Source: an uncultured Brachybacterium sp. (GTDB taxonomy: Bacteria; Actinomycetota; Actinomycetes; Actinomycetales; Dermabacteraceae). From it: DNA of 64,000 nt. The notes under the pieces are model-generated. The model searched no databases. It was not told where the DNA came from and saw only the letters and a list, made by a program, of their open reading frames with translations. The stretch covers positions 62,001 through 126,000 of the forward strand of contig NZ_CANMSY010000007.1 in the NCBI RefSeq assembly GCF_947500705.1. The letters run 5' to 3'. The translations under genes and the position numbers were made by a program. How positions within the stretch are numbered: position 1 is the stretch's first letter; each line of letters begins with the position of its first letter. Of the stretch, positions 44,168-53,729 are shown in pieces.

Positions 44168-44464
44168 ATGACATCGACACAGCCCTCTGCCTCGTCCCCT
44201 GCCCCTGCCCCTGCCCCTGCCCCTGCCCCTGAGCGTTCAGTCCTGATGGACCTGATGGCCTTCACCCCCTCCGCGACCCTCGGTCGCGAGCTGCTCGCCC
44301 TGATCGCGAACGTGGCTCTGATCGGGCTCCTCGTCCTCGTGATCCAGCCGGAGCCGCTGGTCACCGCCGTCATGCTCGGCGTCGTCGGCCTGTTCATGGG
44401 GGTACGCCTGGTGGTCGGCTTCCGCACCCAGGGCTACGCCCGCGACCTGACGGGCGGGCGCTGA
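44168..44464 (+). CDS. Small membrane protein upstream of ABC-2 exporter
   Basis: 98 residues. It opens with a low-complexity (PA)n run, encoded by a CCTGCC hexanucleotide repeat, then has two membrane helices (about residues 44-61, IANVALIGLLVLVIQP, and 64-85, LVTAVMLGVVGLFMGVRLVV). No known family. It ends 1 bp before the ATPase gene of the exporter and is probably part of that operon. Confidence 0.6.
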   Translation: MTSTQPSASSPAPAPAPAPAPERSVLMDLMAFTPSATLGRELLALIANVALIGLLVLVIQPEPLVTAVMLGVVGLFMGVRLVVGFRTQGYARDLTGGR

Positions 44465-44465
44465 G

Positions 44466-45488
44466 ATGACGACCCTCGACCAGGCACCGACCACCACCGG
44501 CTCCACCGGTTCTACCGGCACCACCGCCTCCGCCGCCACTACGAGCACCGACGCGACCGACATCGCTGCCGACATCGTGCTCCAGGCGAGCGGCCTCAGC
44601 CGTCGCTATGGACGCGGCAAGGACTCGTATCTGGCCGTCGACGGTCTGGACCTCACCCTCCACCGCGGCGAGCTGTTCGGCCTGCTGGGCACGAACGGCG
44701 CCGGCAAGACCTCCACCCTCGAGGTGCTCGAGGGCCTCGCCCGCCCCACCGACGGCACCGTGCGCGTGTTCGGGCACGACCCCTACCGCGAGCGTCGTGC
44801 CGTGCGCCCCCGACAAGGGCTCATGCTGCAGACCGGCGGCTTCCCGGCAGACCTCACCGCCCTCGAGGCGCTGAGGATGTGGAGCAGGACGCTGAGCACC
44901 CCGCGGCCCGTGCTCGACGTGCTGGCCGACGTCGACCTCGCCGATCGGGCGGGCACCCGCATCTCCTCGCTCTCCGGCGGGGAGCTGCGCCGCCTCGACC
45001 TGGCCAGCGCGATCGCCGGCGACCCGGAGCTGCTGTTCCTCGACGAGCCCACCACCGGGCTGGACCCCGAGTCGCGGGCGCGGGCCTGGGAGCTCATCGC
45101 CTCCCTCAAGGCGCGCGGCACCACGATCGTGCTGACCACGCACTACCTCGATGAGGCCGAGTCCCTCGCCGACCGCCTCGCGATCATGCACCGCGGGCAG
45201 ATCGTGCGCGAGGGCACGGTGGCCGACGTCGTCGCCGGGCACGCCGCCCGGATCCGCGCCACGCTGCCGGCGAGCGCCCCTGCGCTCCCCGAGCTGCAGG
45301 GCGAGGCCGTACGCAGCCCCGAAGGTCGCCTCGAGGTGACCACCTCCTCGCTCCCCGAGGACCTCCACACCCTGCTCACCTGGGCCCGCTCCGCCGGGGT
45401 CGAGCTCAGCAGCCTCGATGCCCGCGCCGCCAGCCTCGAATCGGTGTTCCTCGAGATCGCCGGCTCCACCCACACCCTCGAAGGATGA
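44466..45488 (+). CDS. ABC transporter ATP-binding protein (ABC-2/drug exporter type)
   Basis: 340 residues. LGTNGAGKTSTLEVLEG (Walker A), SSLSGGELRRLDLA (signature), ELLFLDEPTTGLDPESRA (Walker B) and TTHYLDEA (H-loop) are all intact. The Thr-rich N-terminal 40 residues and C-terminal about 80 residues are extra. With the permease next door it forms an ATP-driven exporter for an unknown, probably toxic, compound. A two-component system follows, a common arrangement for inducible resistance transporters. Confidence 0.9.
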   Translation: MTTLDQAPTTTGSTGSTGTTASAATTSTDATDIAADIVLQASGLSRRYGRGKDSYLAVDGLDLTLHRGELFGLLGTNGAGKTSTLEVLEGLARPTDGTVRVFGHDPYRERRAVRPRQGLMLQTGGFPADLTALEALRMWSRTLSTPRPVLDVLADVDLADRAGTRISSLSGGELRRLDLASAIAGDPELLFLDEPTTGLDPESRARAWELIASLKARGTTIVLTTHYLDEAESLADRLAIMHRGQIVREGTVADVVAGHAARIRATLPASAPALPELQGEAVRSPEGRLEVTTSSLPEDLHTLLTWARSAGVELSSLDARAASLESVFLEIAGSTHTLEG

Positions 45489-46357
45489 TCATGACCTCCT
45501 CCCCAGCTCTCGTGTCCGCTCCCCGCGCCGAGTCCCCTCTCGCCGCTTCCGCCCCGGGATCCGCCGCCGCCCCCCGCACCCGCCGCCTGCCCCGCCTGCT
45601 GGGCCTGGCCGCCGCGGAGCTGTCCCTCCTGCGACGCAATCGCATGCAGCTCGGCACCGCCATCGTGCTGCCGCTCGCGCTGCCGTTCTTCTTCCTGCCG
45701 CTGGCGCAGAACGGAGCCTCCGGCGCCGCGCTGGCCGGCGTGCTGGGCACGGGCTTCGTCGTCGTGCTGCTGTTCGTCGTCTACTACAACCTGCTGTCCG
45801 CCTACGTCGCCCGCCGCCAGGACCTGGTGCTGAAGCGGCTGCGCACCGGTGAGGCCTCCGACGCCACCGTGCTCGCCGCGACGGCCACCCCCGCACTGCT
45901 GCTCGCGGCCGTGATGATCACCCTCACCACGGCGCTCTCGATCCCGCTGCTGGATCTGCCCCTGCCCGAGAACCCCCTCGTGCTCGCGCTCGGGTTGGGC
46001 CTCGGCGCGGTCATGCTCGTGCCGCTGGCCCTGGTCACCGCGAACATCACCCGCACCGTCGAATCCGCGCAGGTCACCTCGCTGCCCGCGATGGCCGTCT
46101 TGATGATCGGCGCCGGCGGCATCCTGCCGCTCGATCTCCTGCCCGAGTGGGCGGCACGGCTGATCACGTTCCTGCCCTCCGCGCCGATCACGGCGCTGGT
46201 GCGGCTGGGCTGGCTGGGCATCGACGCCGACGGCGCCGCCGTAGCCGGTGCCGACGCCTGGCTCCTCACGGCCGGGCAGACAGGGATCCTGCTCGCCTGG
46301 ACCCTCGTCGGCGCTCTGATCGTGCGCGAGCACTTCCGCTGGGAGCCGCGCGGCTGA
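45485..46357 (+). CDS. ABC-2 type transporter permease
   Basis: 290 residues with about six membrane helices (for example LGTAIVLPLALPFFFLPLA, FVVVLLFVVYYNLLSAYV, VLALGLGLGAVMLVPLALV) and a short cytoplasmic N-terminus. It matches the drug/antibiotic exporter permease family. The ATG overlaps the ATPase stop by 4 bp (translational coupling). The two genes together make one half-transporter pair. Confidence 0.85.
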   Translation: MIMTSSPALVSAPRAESPLAASAPGSAAAPRTRRLPRLLGLAAAELSLLRRNRMQLGTAIVLPLALPFFFLPLAQNGASGAALAGVLGTGFVVVLLFVVYYNLLSAYVARRQDLVLKRLRTGEASDATVLAATATPALLLAAVMITLTTALSIPLLDLPLPENPLVLALGLGLGAVMLVPLALVTANITRTVESAQVTSLPAMAVLMIGAGGILPLDLLPEWAARLITFLPSAPITALVRLGWLGIDADGAAVAGADAWLLTAGQTGILLAWTLVGALIVREHFRWEPRG

Positions 46358-46433
46358 GCATCGCCGCCATCGTCTGAACCGATAAGCTTCCCACCAGGTC
46401 GTCGGCCCTTTCGGCGACCACGAGAGGATTGAC

Positions 46434-47603
46434 GTGGACACCACCATCGGTCGCCAGTGGAGCGTGTTCTACGCGTACACGGCGTGGTCAGTCGTTCTCG
46501 TGCTGGTGATGGTCCCGCTGGGAATCATCCTGTTCCTCGACGCGAACGTCTCGGCCCTGCTGGCCACTGAGCCGATCACGACCGCCGTGCTGATCGCGCA
46601 GATCGCCCTCGGCGCCTGGTCGGGCTGGCGCGCCCTGGAGGGGTGGTCCGCAGCGGACGCCTTCCCTGGGAGGGACCGCTGGGGGATCCGCCGGGTGGGC
46701 ACGCTTCCCTCGGATCTGTCCCTGCTCGCCGTGGCCGCCTCCTCGGCACTGATCGCCGGACTGGTCCTGTTCGGCGAGGTGGACGGTCGTCCCCTGGCGG
46801 TCTCCCTCTCCGTGCTGACCACCACGGCCGGCTTCCGCTGGCGGTGGGAGGTCGGTGCCCTCTGCGCCACGGTGTTCACGGGGATGGTGGCCCTGCTGCA
46901 GCCCTCCGTCGCCACGGCGGTCTCCTGCGGGGCGATCGTGGTCGCCGCCGTGCTCTCGATCCGCATGTCCCTGTGGCTGGCGGCGATGGTGCGGGAGCTG
47001 GACGACGCCCGGCAGGCACAGGCTCAGCTGGCCGTCGCCGAGGAGCGCCTGCGCTTCGCACGGGACCTGCACGACGTCACCGGGCGGGACCTCTCGGTGA
47101 TCGCGGTGAAGGCGGAGCTGGTCGCGCAGCTGGCCGAGCGCGAGGACCCCCGCGCCGTGGAGCACAGCCGCGAGGTCGCCCAGATCGCCCGCACCTCGCT
47201 TGCCGAGATCCGTGGCCTGGTGCGCGGCTACCGCGAGGCGGATCTGGCCACGGAGCTGCGCGGCACCGCCTCGCTGCTGCGCTCCGCCCACGCCGACGTC
47301 ACGATCCGCGGTGAAGCCGAGGAGGTCCCGGCCCGGCACGCCGGCACCGCCGCCTGGGTGCTGCGCGAGGGCGGCACCAACATCCTGCGCCACGCAGACC
47401 CTTCCGCCGTGACGATGACGCTGAGCGCCGACGGGGTCACCCTCGTCAACGACGGCGCGCCTGGGACCGACGAGGTCCTCGAGGGCAGCGGACTGATCGG
47501 GATGCGTGAACGCCTCGGCGCCGGGTCCGAGCTCAGCGTGCGCCGTGAGGACGGCATCTTCACCCTCGATGTCCGCTTCGATTCCCCGGGAGACACCCGA
47601 TGA
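46434..47603 (+). CDS. Sensor histidine kinase (NarL/DesK class)
   Basis: 389 residues. Five or six membrane helices (about 15-180) form the input domain, with no large extracellular loop, so it may sense membrane stress directly. ARDLHDVTGRDLSVIAVKAE (phosphorylated His213, HisKA_3 type) and a C-terminal ATPase domain with VTLVNDG and GSGLIGMRERL follow. It starts at a GTG with GAGAGGA upstream. It overlaps its response regulator by 4 bp and lies behind the ABC-2 exporter, so it probably controls that operon. Confidence 0.85.
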   Translation: MDTTIGRQWSVFYAYTAWSVVLVLVMVPLGIILFLDANVSALLATEPITTAVLIAQIALGAWSGWRALEGWSAADAFPGRDRWGIRRVGTLPSDLSLLAVAASSALIAGLVLFGEVDGRPLAVSLSVLTTTAGFRWRWEVGALCATVFTGMVALLQPSVATAVSCGAIVVAAVLSIRMSLWLAAMVRELDDARQAQAQLAVAEERLRFARDLHDVTGRDLSVIAVKAELVAQLAEREDPRAVEHSREVAQIARTSLAEIRGLVRGYREADLATELRGTASLLRSAHADVTIRGEAEEVPARHAGTAAWVLREGGTNILRHADPSAVTMTLSADGVTLVNDGAPGTDEVLEGSGLIGMRERLGAGSELSVRREDGIFTLDVRFDSPGDTR

Positions 47604-48247
47604 CCGCTGCCCCCTCTGCTGCTCCTGGCACTGCCGCCACCCCGTTGCGGGTGATCCTCGTCGACGACGAGAATCTGATCCGCTCCGCGCTCGCCACCAT
47701 GCTCTCCCTCGAGGACGACCTCGACGTGCGCGGAGAAGCCGCGACGGTTGCAGACGGAATCCGCCTGGCGCAGTCCGAGCAGCCGGACGTCGCGGTGCTC
47801 GACCTGCAGCTGCCCGACGGGGACGGCCTCGAGCTGGCCGGCCGGATCAGCGAGGTCTCCTCCGCCACCCGTTGCCTCATCCTCACCTCGCATGCCCGGC
47901 CCGGCTACCTCAAGCGGGCCCTGGCCCAGGGCGTGCTCGGCTTCCTGCCCAAGACCACCTCCGCCGATCAGCTGGCGCGCGCGGTGCGCGCGGTCGCCGC
48001 GGGGCGTCGCGTGATCGACCCGGAGCTCGCCGCCGAGACGATCTCCTCCGGAGACTCGCCCCTTACCCCGCGCGAGGCCGATGTGCTGGAGTTCGCCGCG
48101 GATGGTGCCGCGATCGAGCAGATCGCCCGCCGCGCCCACCTCGCCGAGGGCACGGTGCGCAACTATCTCTCCAGCGCGCAGGCGAAGCTGCAGGCCAGCA
48201 ACCGGCACGAGGCGGTTGCGATCGCGCGGCGCCAGGGCTGGATCTGA
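47600..48247 (+). CDS. NarL/LuxR-type response regulator
   Basis: 215 residues. The receiver domain has VDDENLIR, phospho-acceptor Asp68 in AVLDLQLPDGDG, and conserved Thr/Lys positions; the C-terminal LuxR helix-turn-helix is LTPREADVLEFAADGAAIEQ followed by IARRAHLAEGTVRNYLS. It binds DNA on phosphorylation by the adjacent kinase. The ATG overlaps the kinase stop by 4 bp. Likely targets are the exporter genes upstream. Confidence 0.9.
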   Translation: MTAAPSAAPGTAATPLRVILVDDENLIRSALATMLSLEDDLDVRGEAATVADGIRLAQSEQPDVAVLDLQLPDGDGLELAGRISEVSSATRCLILTSHARPGYLKRALAQGVLGFLPKTTSADQLARAVRAVAAGRRVIDPELAAETISSGDSPLTPREADVLEFAADGAAIEQIARRAHLAEGTVRNYLSSAQAKLQASNRHEAVAIARRQGWI

Positions 48248-48364
48248 GCTGACCCGCGGCCTGGTCCGCGGCCAGCTCGCGCGCCCTCGGCCTGTTCGCC
48301 GGCCTGCGACCTGTTCTCGCTCCCCCGCCGCCGCTCCCTGCTCCCCGGAGATAGTGCATCCACG

Positions 48365-48417
48365 GTCCTCATACGTACCTCCCGAGCCGTATGCGGGAGT
48401 GCTGTACACATGAGGAC
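48365..48417. terminator. Long nested hairpin between convergent operons
   Basis: GTCCTCAT (48365-48372) pairs perfectly with ATGAGGAC (48410-48417); inside it GTAC and CTCCCG (48379-48384) pair with CGGGAG (48394-48399) and GTAC. The complete structure could act as a bidirectional terminator between the response regulator and the convergent substrate-binding protein gene. There is no T tract. Confidence 0.6.
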
Positions 48418-48478
48418 TGTCGACGCCTCCGGCGGCAGGCGGCGTGCGGTGAGTAGAAGACGGCAGGCGGCCCCGGAC

Positions 48479-49504
48479 TCAGTCGGCGGAGTTCTCCGCG
48501 AAGCTCGCGTCCACGATTCCGGCCACGTCGAGCGGTTCGGTGTAGGTGATCTGCTCCGCCTGGATCCACGCCGCCTGCATCGCCTCGAGCTGATCGGGCT
48601 GCGGCGCGAGATCCGGCAGGTAGGTGTACATCGGCGAGGCCTTGAGCACGTCGATCTCCTGGCCGAGGGTGTCGGCGAGGATCTGGTAGACCTCATCGGT
48701 CTGGACGCCGTCCGCCGAGAGCTCCTGCGCGCCACGGGTCAGCGCGGTGAAGAAGCCCTGAGCGAGCTCCGCGCCCACGAAGGTCTCCGAGAAGATCACG
48801 CCGGTGCCGGTGGTGCCCTGCTTGGGGACCGCGATCGGGGACGCCACGCCCGCCTCCTCCATCGAGGTGGAGAAGGGCGCCGAGGGGGTCGCCGCGTCGA
48901 TCGAGCCGTTGGTGATGGCGGGCTCCTGGTCCGGGGTGGAGAGGTTCGAGATCTCCACGTCGGCCAGGGTCAGGCCGCCCTCCTCGAGCATCGCCGCGAG
49001 CAGGTAGCCGCCAGTCGCGCCGGGACCACCGGCGACGCCGATGGTGCGGCCCTTGAGGTCCGCGACGGAGGTGACCGAGCCGTCGTCGATGAGCTCCTGA
49101 CGAACCTCGAGGGCGGTGGGCGAGTTCTCGGGGTCGCCCGGGGAGATGCCCATCGAGCCGACGACCTTGAAGGCCAGTCCCTGCTCGAGCGCGTTGAACA
49201 TGCCGGCGCTGACGCCCGCGACCATGACGTCCAGCTGGTTGTTCGAGAGCATCGGGATGCCGTCCTGCCCGGACTTCAGCGGGGTGAGCTCGAGGGTGAT
49301 GCCCTCCTCCTCGAAGTAGCCCATCGAGTCCGCGACGTAGAGCGGCGCGAAGAGCGCCGAGGGCAGGTGGCCCACGCGCACGGCGCCGGAGCCGTCCCCA
49401 CCGCTGGCAGCAGGATCTTCACCGGTCACGGCGGAGCCACAGGCGGCCAGGGCTCCTCCGATGGCGGTCGCGGAGGCGAGGGAGAGAACGGTACGACGAC
49501 GCAT
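48479..49504 (-). CDS. ABC transporter substrate-binding lipoprotein (SsuA/NMT1/THI5-like)
   Basis: 341 residues. A lipobox signal (ATAIGGALAACG) then a type II periplasmic-binding fold typical of sulfonate, nitrate or thiamine-precursor importers: PSALFAPLYVADSMGYFEEE and LDVMVAGVSAGMFNALEQG. The ligand is not decided. It is the last gene of the ATPase-permease-binding protein operon; a 136-bp gap with direct repeats separates it from the permease. Confidence 0.85.
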   Translation of the reverse strand: MRRRTVLSLASATAIGGALAACGSAVTGEDPAASGGDGSGAVRVGHLPSALFAPLYVADSMGYFEEEGITLELTPLKSGQDGIPMLSNNQLDVMVAGVSAGMFNALEQGLAFKVVGSMGISPGDPENSPTALEVRQELIDDGSVTSVADLKGRTIGVAGGPGATGGYLLAAMLEEGGLTLADVEISNLSTPDQEPAITNGSIDAATPSAPFSTSMEEAGVASPIAVPKQGTTGTGVIFSETFVGAELAQGFFTALTRGAQELSADGVQTDEVYQILADTLGQEIDVLKASPMYTYLPDLAPQPDQLEAMQAAWIQAEQITYTEPLDVAGIVDASFAENSAD

Positions 49505-49562
49505 GACATGCTCCTATGCAGGGGTCTTCGGGGGTGGTCTTCGGAAGTACGAGGGGCCTCGG

Positions 49563-49615
49563 GGTGAGGTTCTGGCTCGGGTGAGGTTCTGGCTCGGGGT
49601 GAGGTTCCGGCTCGG
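49563..49615. repeat. Three tandem 17-bp units
   Basis: GGTGAGGTTCTGGCTCG occurs at 49563-49579 and 49580-49596, and a one-base variant at 49599-49615. They lie between the permease and the binding-protein gene in the same operon; they may influence mRNA folding and so the relative yield of the binding protein. Confidence 0.85.
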
Positions 49616-49640
49616 GTGCGAGATTCCTCTGGCGAGCGGC

Positions 49641-50482
49641 TCAGCGCTCGCGGCGCCAGGGCAGCAGAAGCTTCTCCGAGCGGCTGAGGAGGGTGGTGAC
49701 GATGGCGCCGATGACACCGATGACCACCAGCCCCACGTACAGCTTCTCGGGGATGAACAGCTGCCAGGAGTTCCAGATCAGATAGCCGAGACCGGTGGTG
49801 GTCGCGCCCGTGAACTCGACGGCGGTGACCACCACCACGGCGGTGCCGGTGGCGGTCTTCAGCCCGGAGAACACGAAGGGCATCGCGCCGGGCAGGACCA
49901 CGAAGCGGAAGCGATCGAAGCCCTTGGCTCCGTATGCAGCGCCCGCCTCGAGCAGCTTTCGGTCGATGGCCCAGACCCCGGAGACGGTGTTGATCTGCAT
50001 GATGAAGAAGGTGGTGATGAAGACCGCGATGATCTTCGGGGTCTCGGTGGGGCCGAAGATCATCAGCAGGATCGGGAAGATCGCGATCTTCGGCAGCGGG
50101 TACAGGGCCGAGAACAGCGGGCCCAGCGCCGCGTTCAGGGCGCGCGAGGAGCCCATCAGCAGTCCCACCACGATGCCGCTGATCGCGCCAAGACCTCCGC
50201 CCACGAACAGCCGCATCAAGGTGGGGGCGGTGTGCATCCACAGCTCGCCGTCGAGGATCATCTCGTAGCCGGCGGTGACGATCTGTGAGGGCGGCGGGAA
50301 GAAGCGCGGGTCGATGATCTGGTAGCGGGCGCTGAGCTCCCACAGCACCAGCAGCAGGATCGGCGTGGAGATCGAGAGCACCAGGTCGCGGGTGGCGAGG
50401 GAGCGCTCGCGAGCGCGCTGCGCGGTGGCGGCGACGAGGGTGCGCTGCTCGCGATCACCCTGCAGGGACGTGGACGTGGTGC

Positions 50483-50486
<4 letters not shown>
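49641..50486 (-). CDS. ABC transporter permease (SsuC/TauC type)
   Basis: 281 residues with six membrane helices and the EAA loop (GAAYGAKGFDRFRFVVLPG). It matches the nitrate/sulfonate/bicarbonate permease family and partners the adjacent ATPase. The ATG overlaps the ATPase stop by 4 bp. Confidence 0.9.
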
Positions 50487-51271
<785 letters not shown>

Positions 51272-51302
51272 GACTGCTCCTCGACCTGCTCGATATCGTG
51301 CC

Positions 51303-51308
51303 AGTCTA
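51303..51308 (-). promoter_or_regulatory. -10 element of the ssuBCA-like operon
   Basis: TAGACT on the minus strand, 31 nt before the ATPase start. This leaves room for a short leader with the GAGGAG ribosome site. No convincing -35 was seen. Confidence 0.45.
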
Positions 51309-51364
51309 GCGGCGGCGTTCGAATGGCGAGATTTGAAGCCCACGTATCGGACAGATGGCCTGGG

Positions 51365-51856
51365 TCAGACGAGCCGGTCGGACTTCCCCTCTGCGGCGCG
51401 CTTCCGTCGCGCTCGGAAGAAGTCCCGCAGCAGGTCCCCGCACTCCTGCTCGCGCACCCCGGCGGTGAGCTCGACCCGATGGTTCAGCCGGGGCTCGCGC
51501 ACCAGGTCATAGAGGGACCCGGCCGCTCCCGCCTTGGGATCCATGGCACCGACCACGACGCGCTGCGTCCGGGCCAGCACGATCGCTCCCGCACACATGG
51601 TGCACGGCTCGAGGGTGACCACGAGCGTGCAGCCGGTGAGGTTCCAGCGGCCGGTCACCTCCGCGGCGCGGCGCAGGGCGAGGATCTCGGCGTGAGCGGT
51701 GGGGTCCTCGTCGGCCTCGCGTCGGTTCCCGGCGGTGGCGAGGACGGCACCGTCCGGGCCGACGACGACCGCGCCGATCGGGACGTCGGCCGGCTCACGG
51801 GCGGCGGCCGCCCGGGCCTCGTGGATCGCCAGGCCCATCAGCTCGTCATCGGTCAT
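51365..51856 (-). CDS. tadA: tRNA adenosine(34) deaminase TadA
   Basis: 163 residues. HAE (55-57, zinc His and catalytic Glu) and PCTMC (84-88, two zinc Cys) form the cytidine-deaminase-fold active site. It converts A34 of tRNA-Arg(ACG) to inosine and is essential in most bacteria. The C-terminal EQECGDLLRDFFRARRK helix is typical of TadA. The ATG follows GACAAT by 6 nt with no Shine-Dalgarno, so the message is probably leaderless. Confidence 0.9.
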   Translation of the reverse strand: MTDDELMGLAIHEARAAAAREPADVPIGAVVVGPDGAVLATAGNRREADEDPTAHAEILALRRAAEVTGRWNLTGCTLVVTLEPCTMCAGAIVLARTQRVVVGAMDPKAGAAGSLYDLVREPRLNHRVELTAGVREQECGDLLRDFFRARRKRAAEGKSDRLV

Positions 51857-51877
51857 GGGTCCATTGTCGCGCGCGCC

Positions 51878-52432
51878 TCAGGGACGCTCGCCCGCCACCC
51901 GGTAGCGGGCCTCGAGAAAGGCCTGATTGCGACCGTGCTCGAGCAGCTCGAGATCGAATGCGCCGCCCAGCAGGGGCTTCCCCGATCCGAGCGTCACCGG
52001 CGCGATCGAGACCAGCACCTCGTCGAGCAGTCCTGCACGCGCGAACTCCGCGGCCAGAGCGCCACCGCCGACGATCCACACGGCACCGTCCCCGGCGGCG
52101 GCCGTGATCTGCTCGTGGTGCTCCTGCGGGCTGCCCGAGATGATGCTGACCATCTCCGCAGCGGGTTGGAGGTCACGGTGGGAGAAGACGAACGTCGGCC
52201 GGTCGTACGGCCACCCGGCGGTGTCCGCGAACTGCTCGGCAGGGTGGTCCAGGATCCACTGATAGGTGCTCCGCCCCATCACCAGCGCGCCCACGCGGGC
52301 GTAGAAGGAGTCGTAGTCCAGCAGGCTCCCCTGCGTCAGCGGCTGGGAGAGCAGCCAGTCGAGGCCGTCGTGCTCATCGGCGAGGAACCCGTCCAGGGTG
52401 GTGGCCGTGTAATAGAGGTACGCAGGAGTCAC
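51878..52432 (-). CDS. Dihydrofolate reductase-family (RibD C-terminal-like) protein
   Basis: 184 residues. YLYYTATTLDGFLADEHDGL, ALVMGRSTYQWIL, and VWIVGGGALAAEF are the RibD_C/DHFR-like core strands found in many uncharacterised actinobacterial reductases. Probably an NAD(P)H-dependent reductase, but the substrate is unknown and it is not FolA. The GTG at 52432 follows GATACT by 6 nt; a longer reading lacks support. It lies 21 bp after tadA on the same strand. Confidence 0.85.
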   Translation of the reverse strand: MTPAYLYYTATTLDGFLADEHDGLDWLLSQPLTQGSLLDYDSFYARVGALVMGRSTYQWILDHPAEQFADTAGWPYDRPTFVFSHRDLQPAAEMVSIISGSPQEHHEQITAAAGDGAVWIVGGGALAAEFARAGLLDEVLVSIAPVTLGSGKPLLGGAFDLELLEHGRNQAFLEARYRVAGERP

Positions 52433-52589
52433 CCCACCAGTATCCCGGCACGACGGCGCCCTGAGCATCCCGCTCTTTCCGCAGATCACTTCCACCTCTC
52501 GTCCCTGAGCTGCGCGACGAGGTCTGACTCACCCCTCCTGCGAGGGCGGAACGCGCATGAGGGCCGCGGCGCTCCGGTAGATTCGCCCC

Positions 52590-53228
52590 ATGCGCGTTCT
52601 CGAGATCGACCATCCGCTCGTCGCCCACAAGCTGTCGGTGCTGCGCAATCGCGCCACCCACTCCTCAGTGTTCCGGCAGCTCGCCGATGAGCTGGTGACC
52701 CTGCTGGCGTACGAGGCGACCCGCAACGTCGCCGTCGCCCCGGTGCAGATCGAGACCCCGGTGACCACGATGACCGGCACCCGGCTCACCAATCCCAAGC
52801 CGATGGTGGTGCCGATCCTGCGCGCCGGCCTCGGCATGCTCGATGGCCTCACCCGTCTGCTCCCCACCGCCGAGGTGGGCTTCCTCGGCATGGTGCGCAA
52901 TGACGAGACCCTCGAGGTCACCACCTACGCGAACCGCCTGCCCGACAACCTCACCGGGCGCCAGTGCTTCGTGCTGGACCCGATGCTCGCCACCGGCCAC
53001 ACCCTCATCGCCTCCTGCGAGTACCTCCACGAGCGCGGCGCCCGGGACATCACCTGCGTGACGCTGCTGGCCGCCCCCGAGGGCCTGAAGGCGATGGAGG
53101 AGCGCATCGACCCCTCGATCGACCTCACCGTCGTCACCGCCGCCATCGACGAGAAGCTCGACGAGAAGGGCTACATCGTGCCGGGCCTGGGCGACGCGGG
53201 CGACCGCCTCTTCGGCGTCGTCGACTGA
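52590..53228 (+). CDS. upp: Uracil phosphoribosyltransferase
   Basis: 212 residues. [30 protein letters not shown] (PRPP loop) and the C-terminal [17 protein letters not shown] match the UPRTase family throughout. It salvages uracil to UMP using PRPP in the cytosol. The start follows TAGATT by exactly 6 nt (leaderless). A GC hairpin terminator follows at 53258. Confidence 0.95.
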   Translation: MRVLEIDHPLVAHKLSVLRNRATHSSVFRQLADELVTLLAYEATRNVAVAPVQIETPVTTMTGTRLTNPKPMVVPILRAGLGMLDGLTRLLPTAEVGFLGMVRNDETLEVTTYANRLPDNLTGRQCFVLDPMLATGHTLIASCEYLHERGARDITCVTLLAAPEGLKAMEERIDPSIDLTVVTAAIDEKLDEKGYIVPGLGDAGDRLFGVVD

Positions 53229-53257
53229 CCGCACCGCCCCCGCCGCACCCCGCACGA

Positions 53258-53293
53258 CCCGCGCGCCCCCATCACTCGGTGGGGGCGCGCGGT
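53258..53293 (+). terminator. GC-rich hairpin after upp
   Basis: A 13-bp stem, mostly GCGCGCCCCC/GGGGGCGCGC (53259-53271 with 53280-53292), with an 8-nt loop. No T tail. It most likely ends the upp transcript. Confidence 0.65.
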
Positions 53294-53410
53294 GCATTGC
53301 GCCGCCGGTGGTGGCGCCATGTACTCGCTCGAGAAGTCGGCCGGCGGCCGCTCACGTCGTGCCCCGCAGCCGCGCCTCCCCCGTCATCGTCCCGGAATGT
53401 GAACAGCCTC

Positions 53411-53439
53411 TTGCTCCCCGGGACGGGGCGGGGCATGCT
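53411..53439 (+). promoter_or_regulatory. Promoter TTGCTC-N17-CATGCT
   Basis: A TTGCTC -35 (53411-53416), exactly 17 bp, and a CATGCT -10 (53434-53439). The ATG at 53446 begins 6 nt after it, so transcription should start at the start codon. Confidence 0.65.
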
Positions 53440-53445
53440 CTTCCC

Positions 53446-53559
53446 ATGACCTCGACCGCCGCATTCCGCGAGACCACCCCCCGGGTGGTCCGCTCCGCGA
53501 TGCGCTCGATGATGTCCATGATGATGATGCCGATGATGCATCGTCAGCCGAGCCTCTAG
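53446..53559 (+). CDS. 37-residue Met-rich leaderless peptide (leader or metal-binding candidate)
   Basis: 37 codons from an ATG directly behind a well-spaced promoter. Ten of 37 residues are Met, clustered in RSMMSMMMMPMMHRQ, with one His; the first 20 residues are ordinary. The ORF lies 186 bp before a winged-helix regulator gene, with two possible hairpins in between. It could be a leader peptide sensing methionyl-tRNA supply, or a Met/His copper-type ligand. Neither is established. The long ATG runs would stall ribosomes if methionine were scarce. Confidence 0.5.
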   Translation: MTSTAAFRETTPRVVRSAMRSMMSMMMMPMMHRQPSL

Positions 53560-53577
53560 AGCTCAAGACACCTCCAG

Positions 53578-53633
53578 GGTCGGCTGACAGGAGCCGGCCG
53601 GAAGGCGCGGGCTCCAGGTGCTACCGGGAGCAC
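53578..53633 (+). promoter_or_regulatory. Hairpins between Met-rich ORF and wHTH gene
   Basis: GGTCGGCT/AGCCGGCC (53578-53599) and GTGCT/AGCAC (53618-53633). CTCCAGG occurs three times, near 53572, 53612 and 53667, giving alternative pairings. This could be an attenuator coupled to translation of the Met-rich ORF. Confidence 0.35.
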
Positions 53634-53729
53634 ACCCCCTGAACGATCCGCCTGCGGGCGTCGATCTCCAGGGATCCCGGGTCCACCAGCCGCCGCGCTC
53701 ACCGCGCCGCACCTCGGAGAACTCTCATC

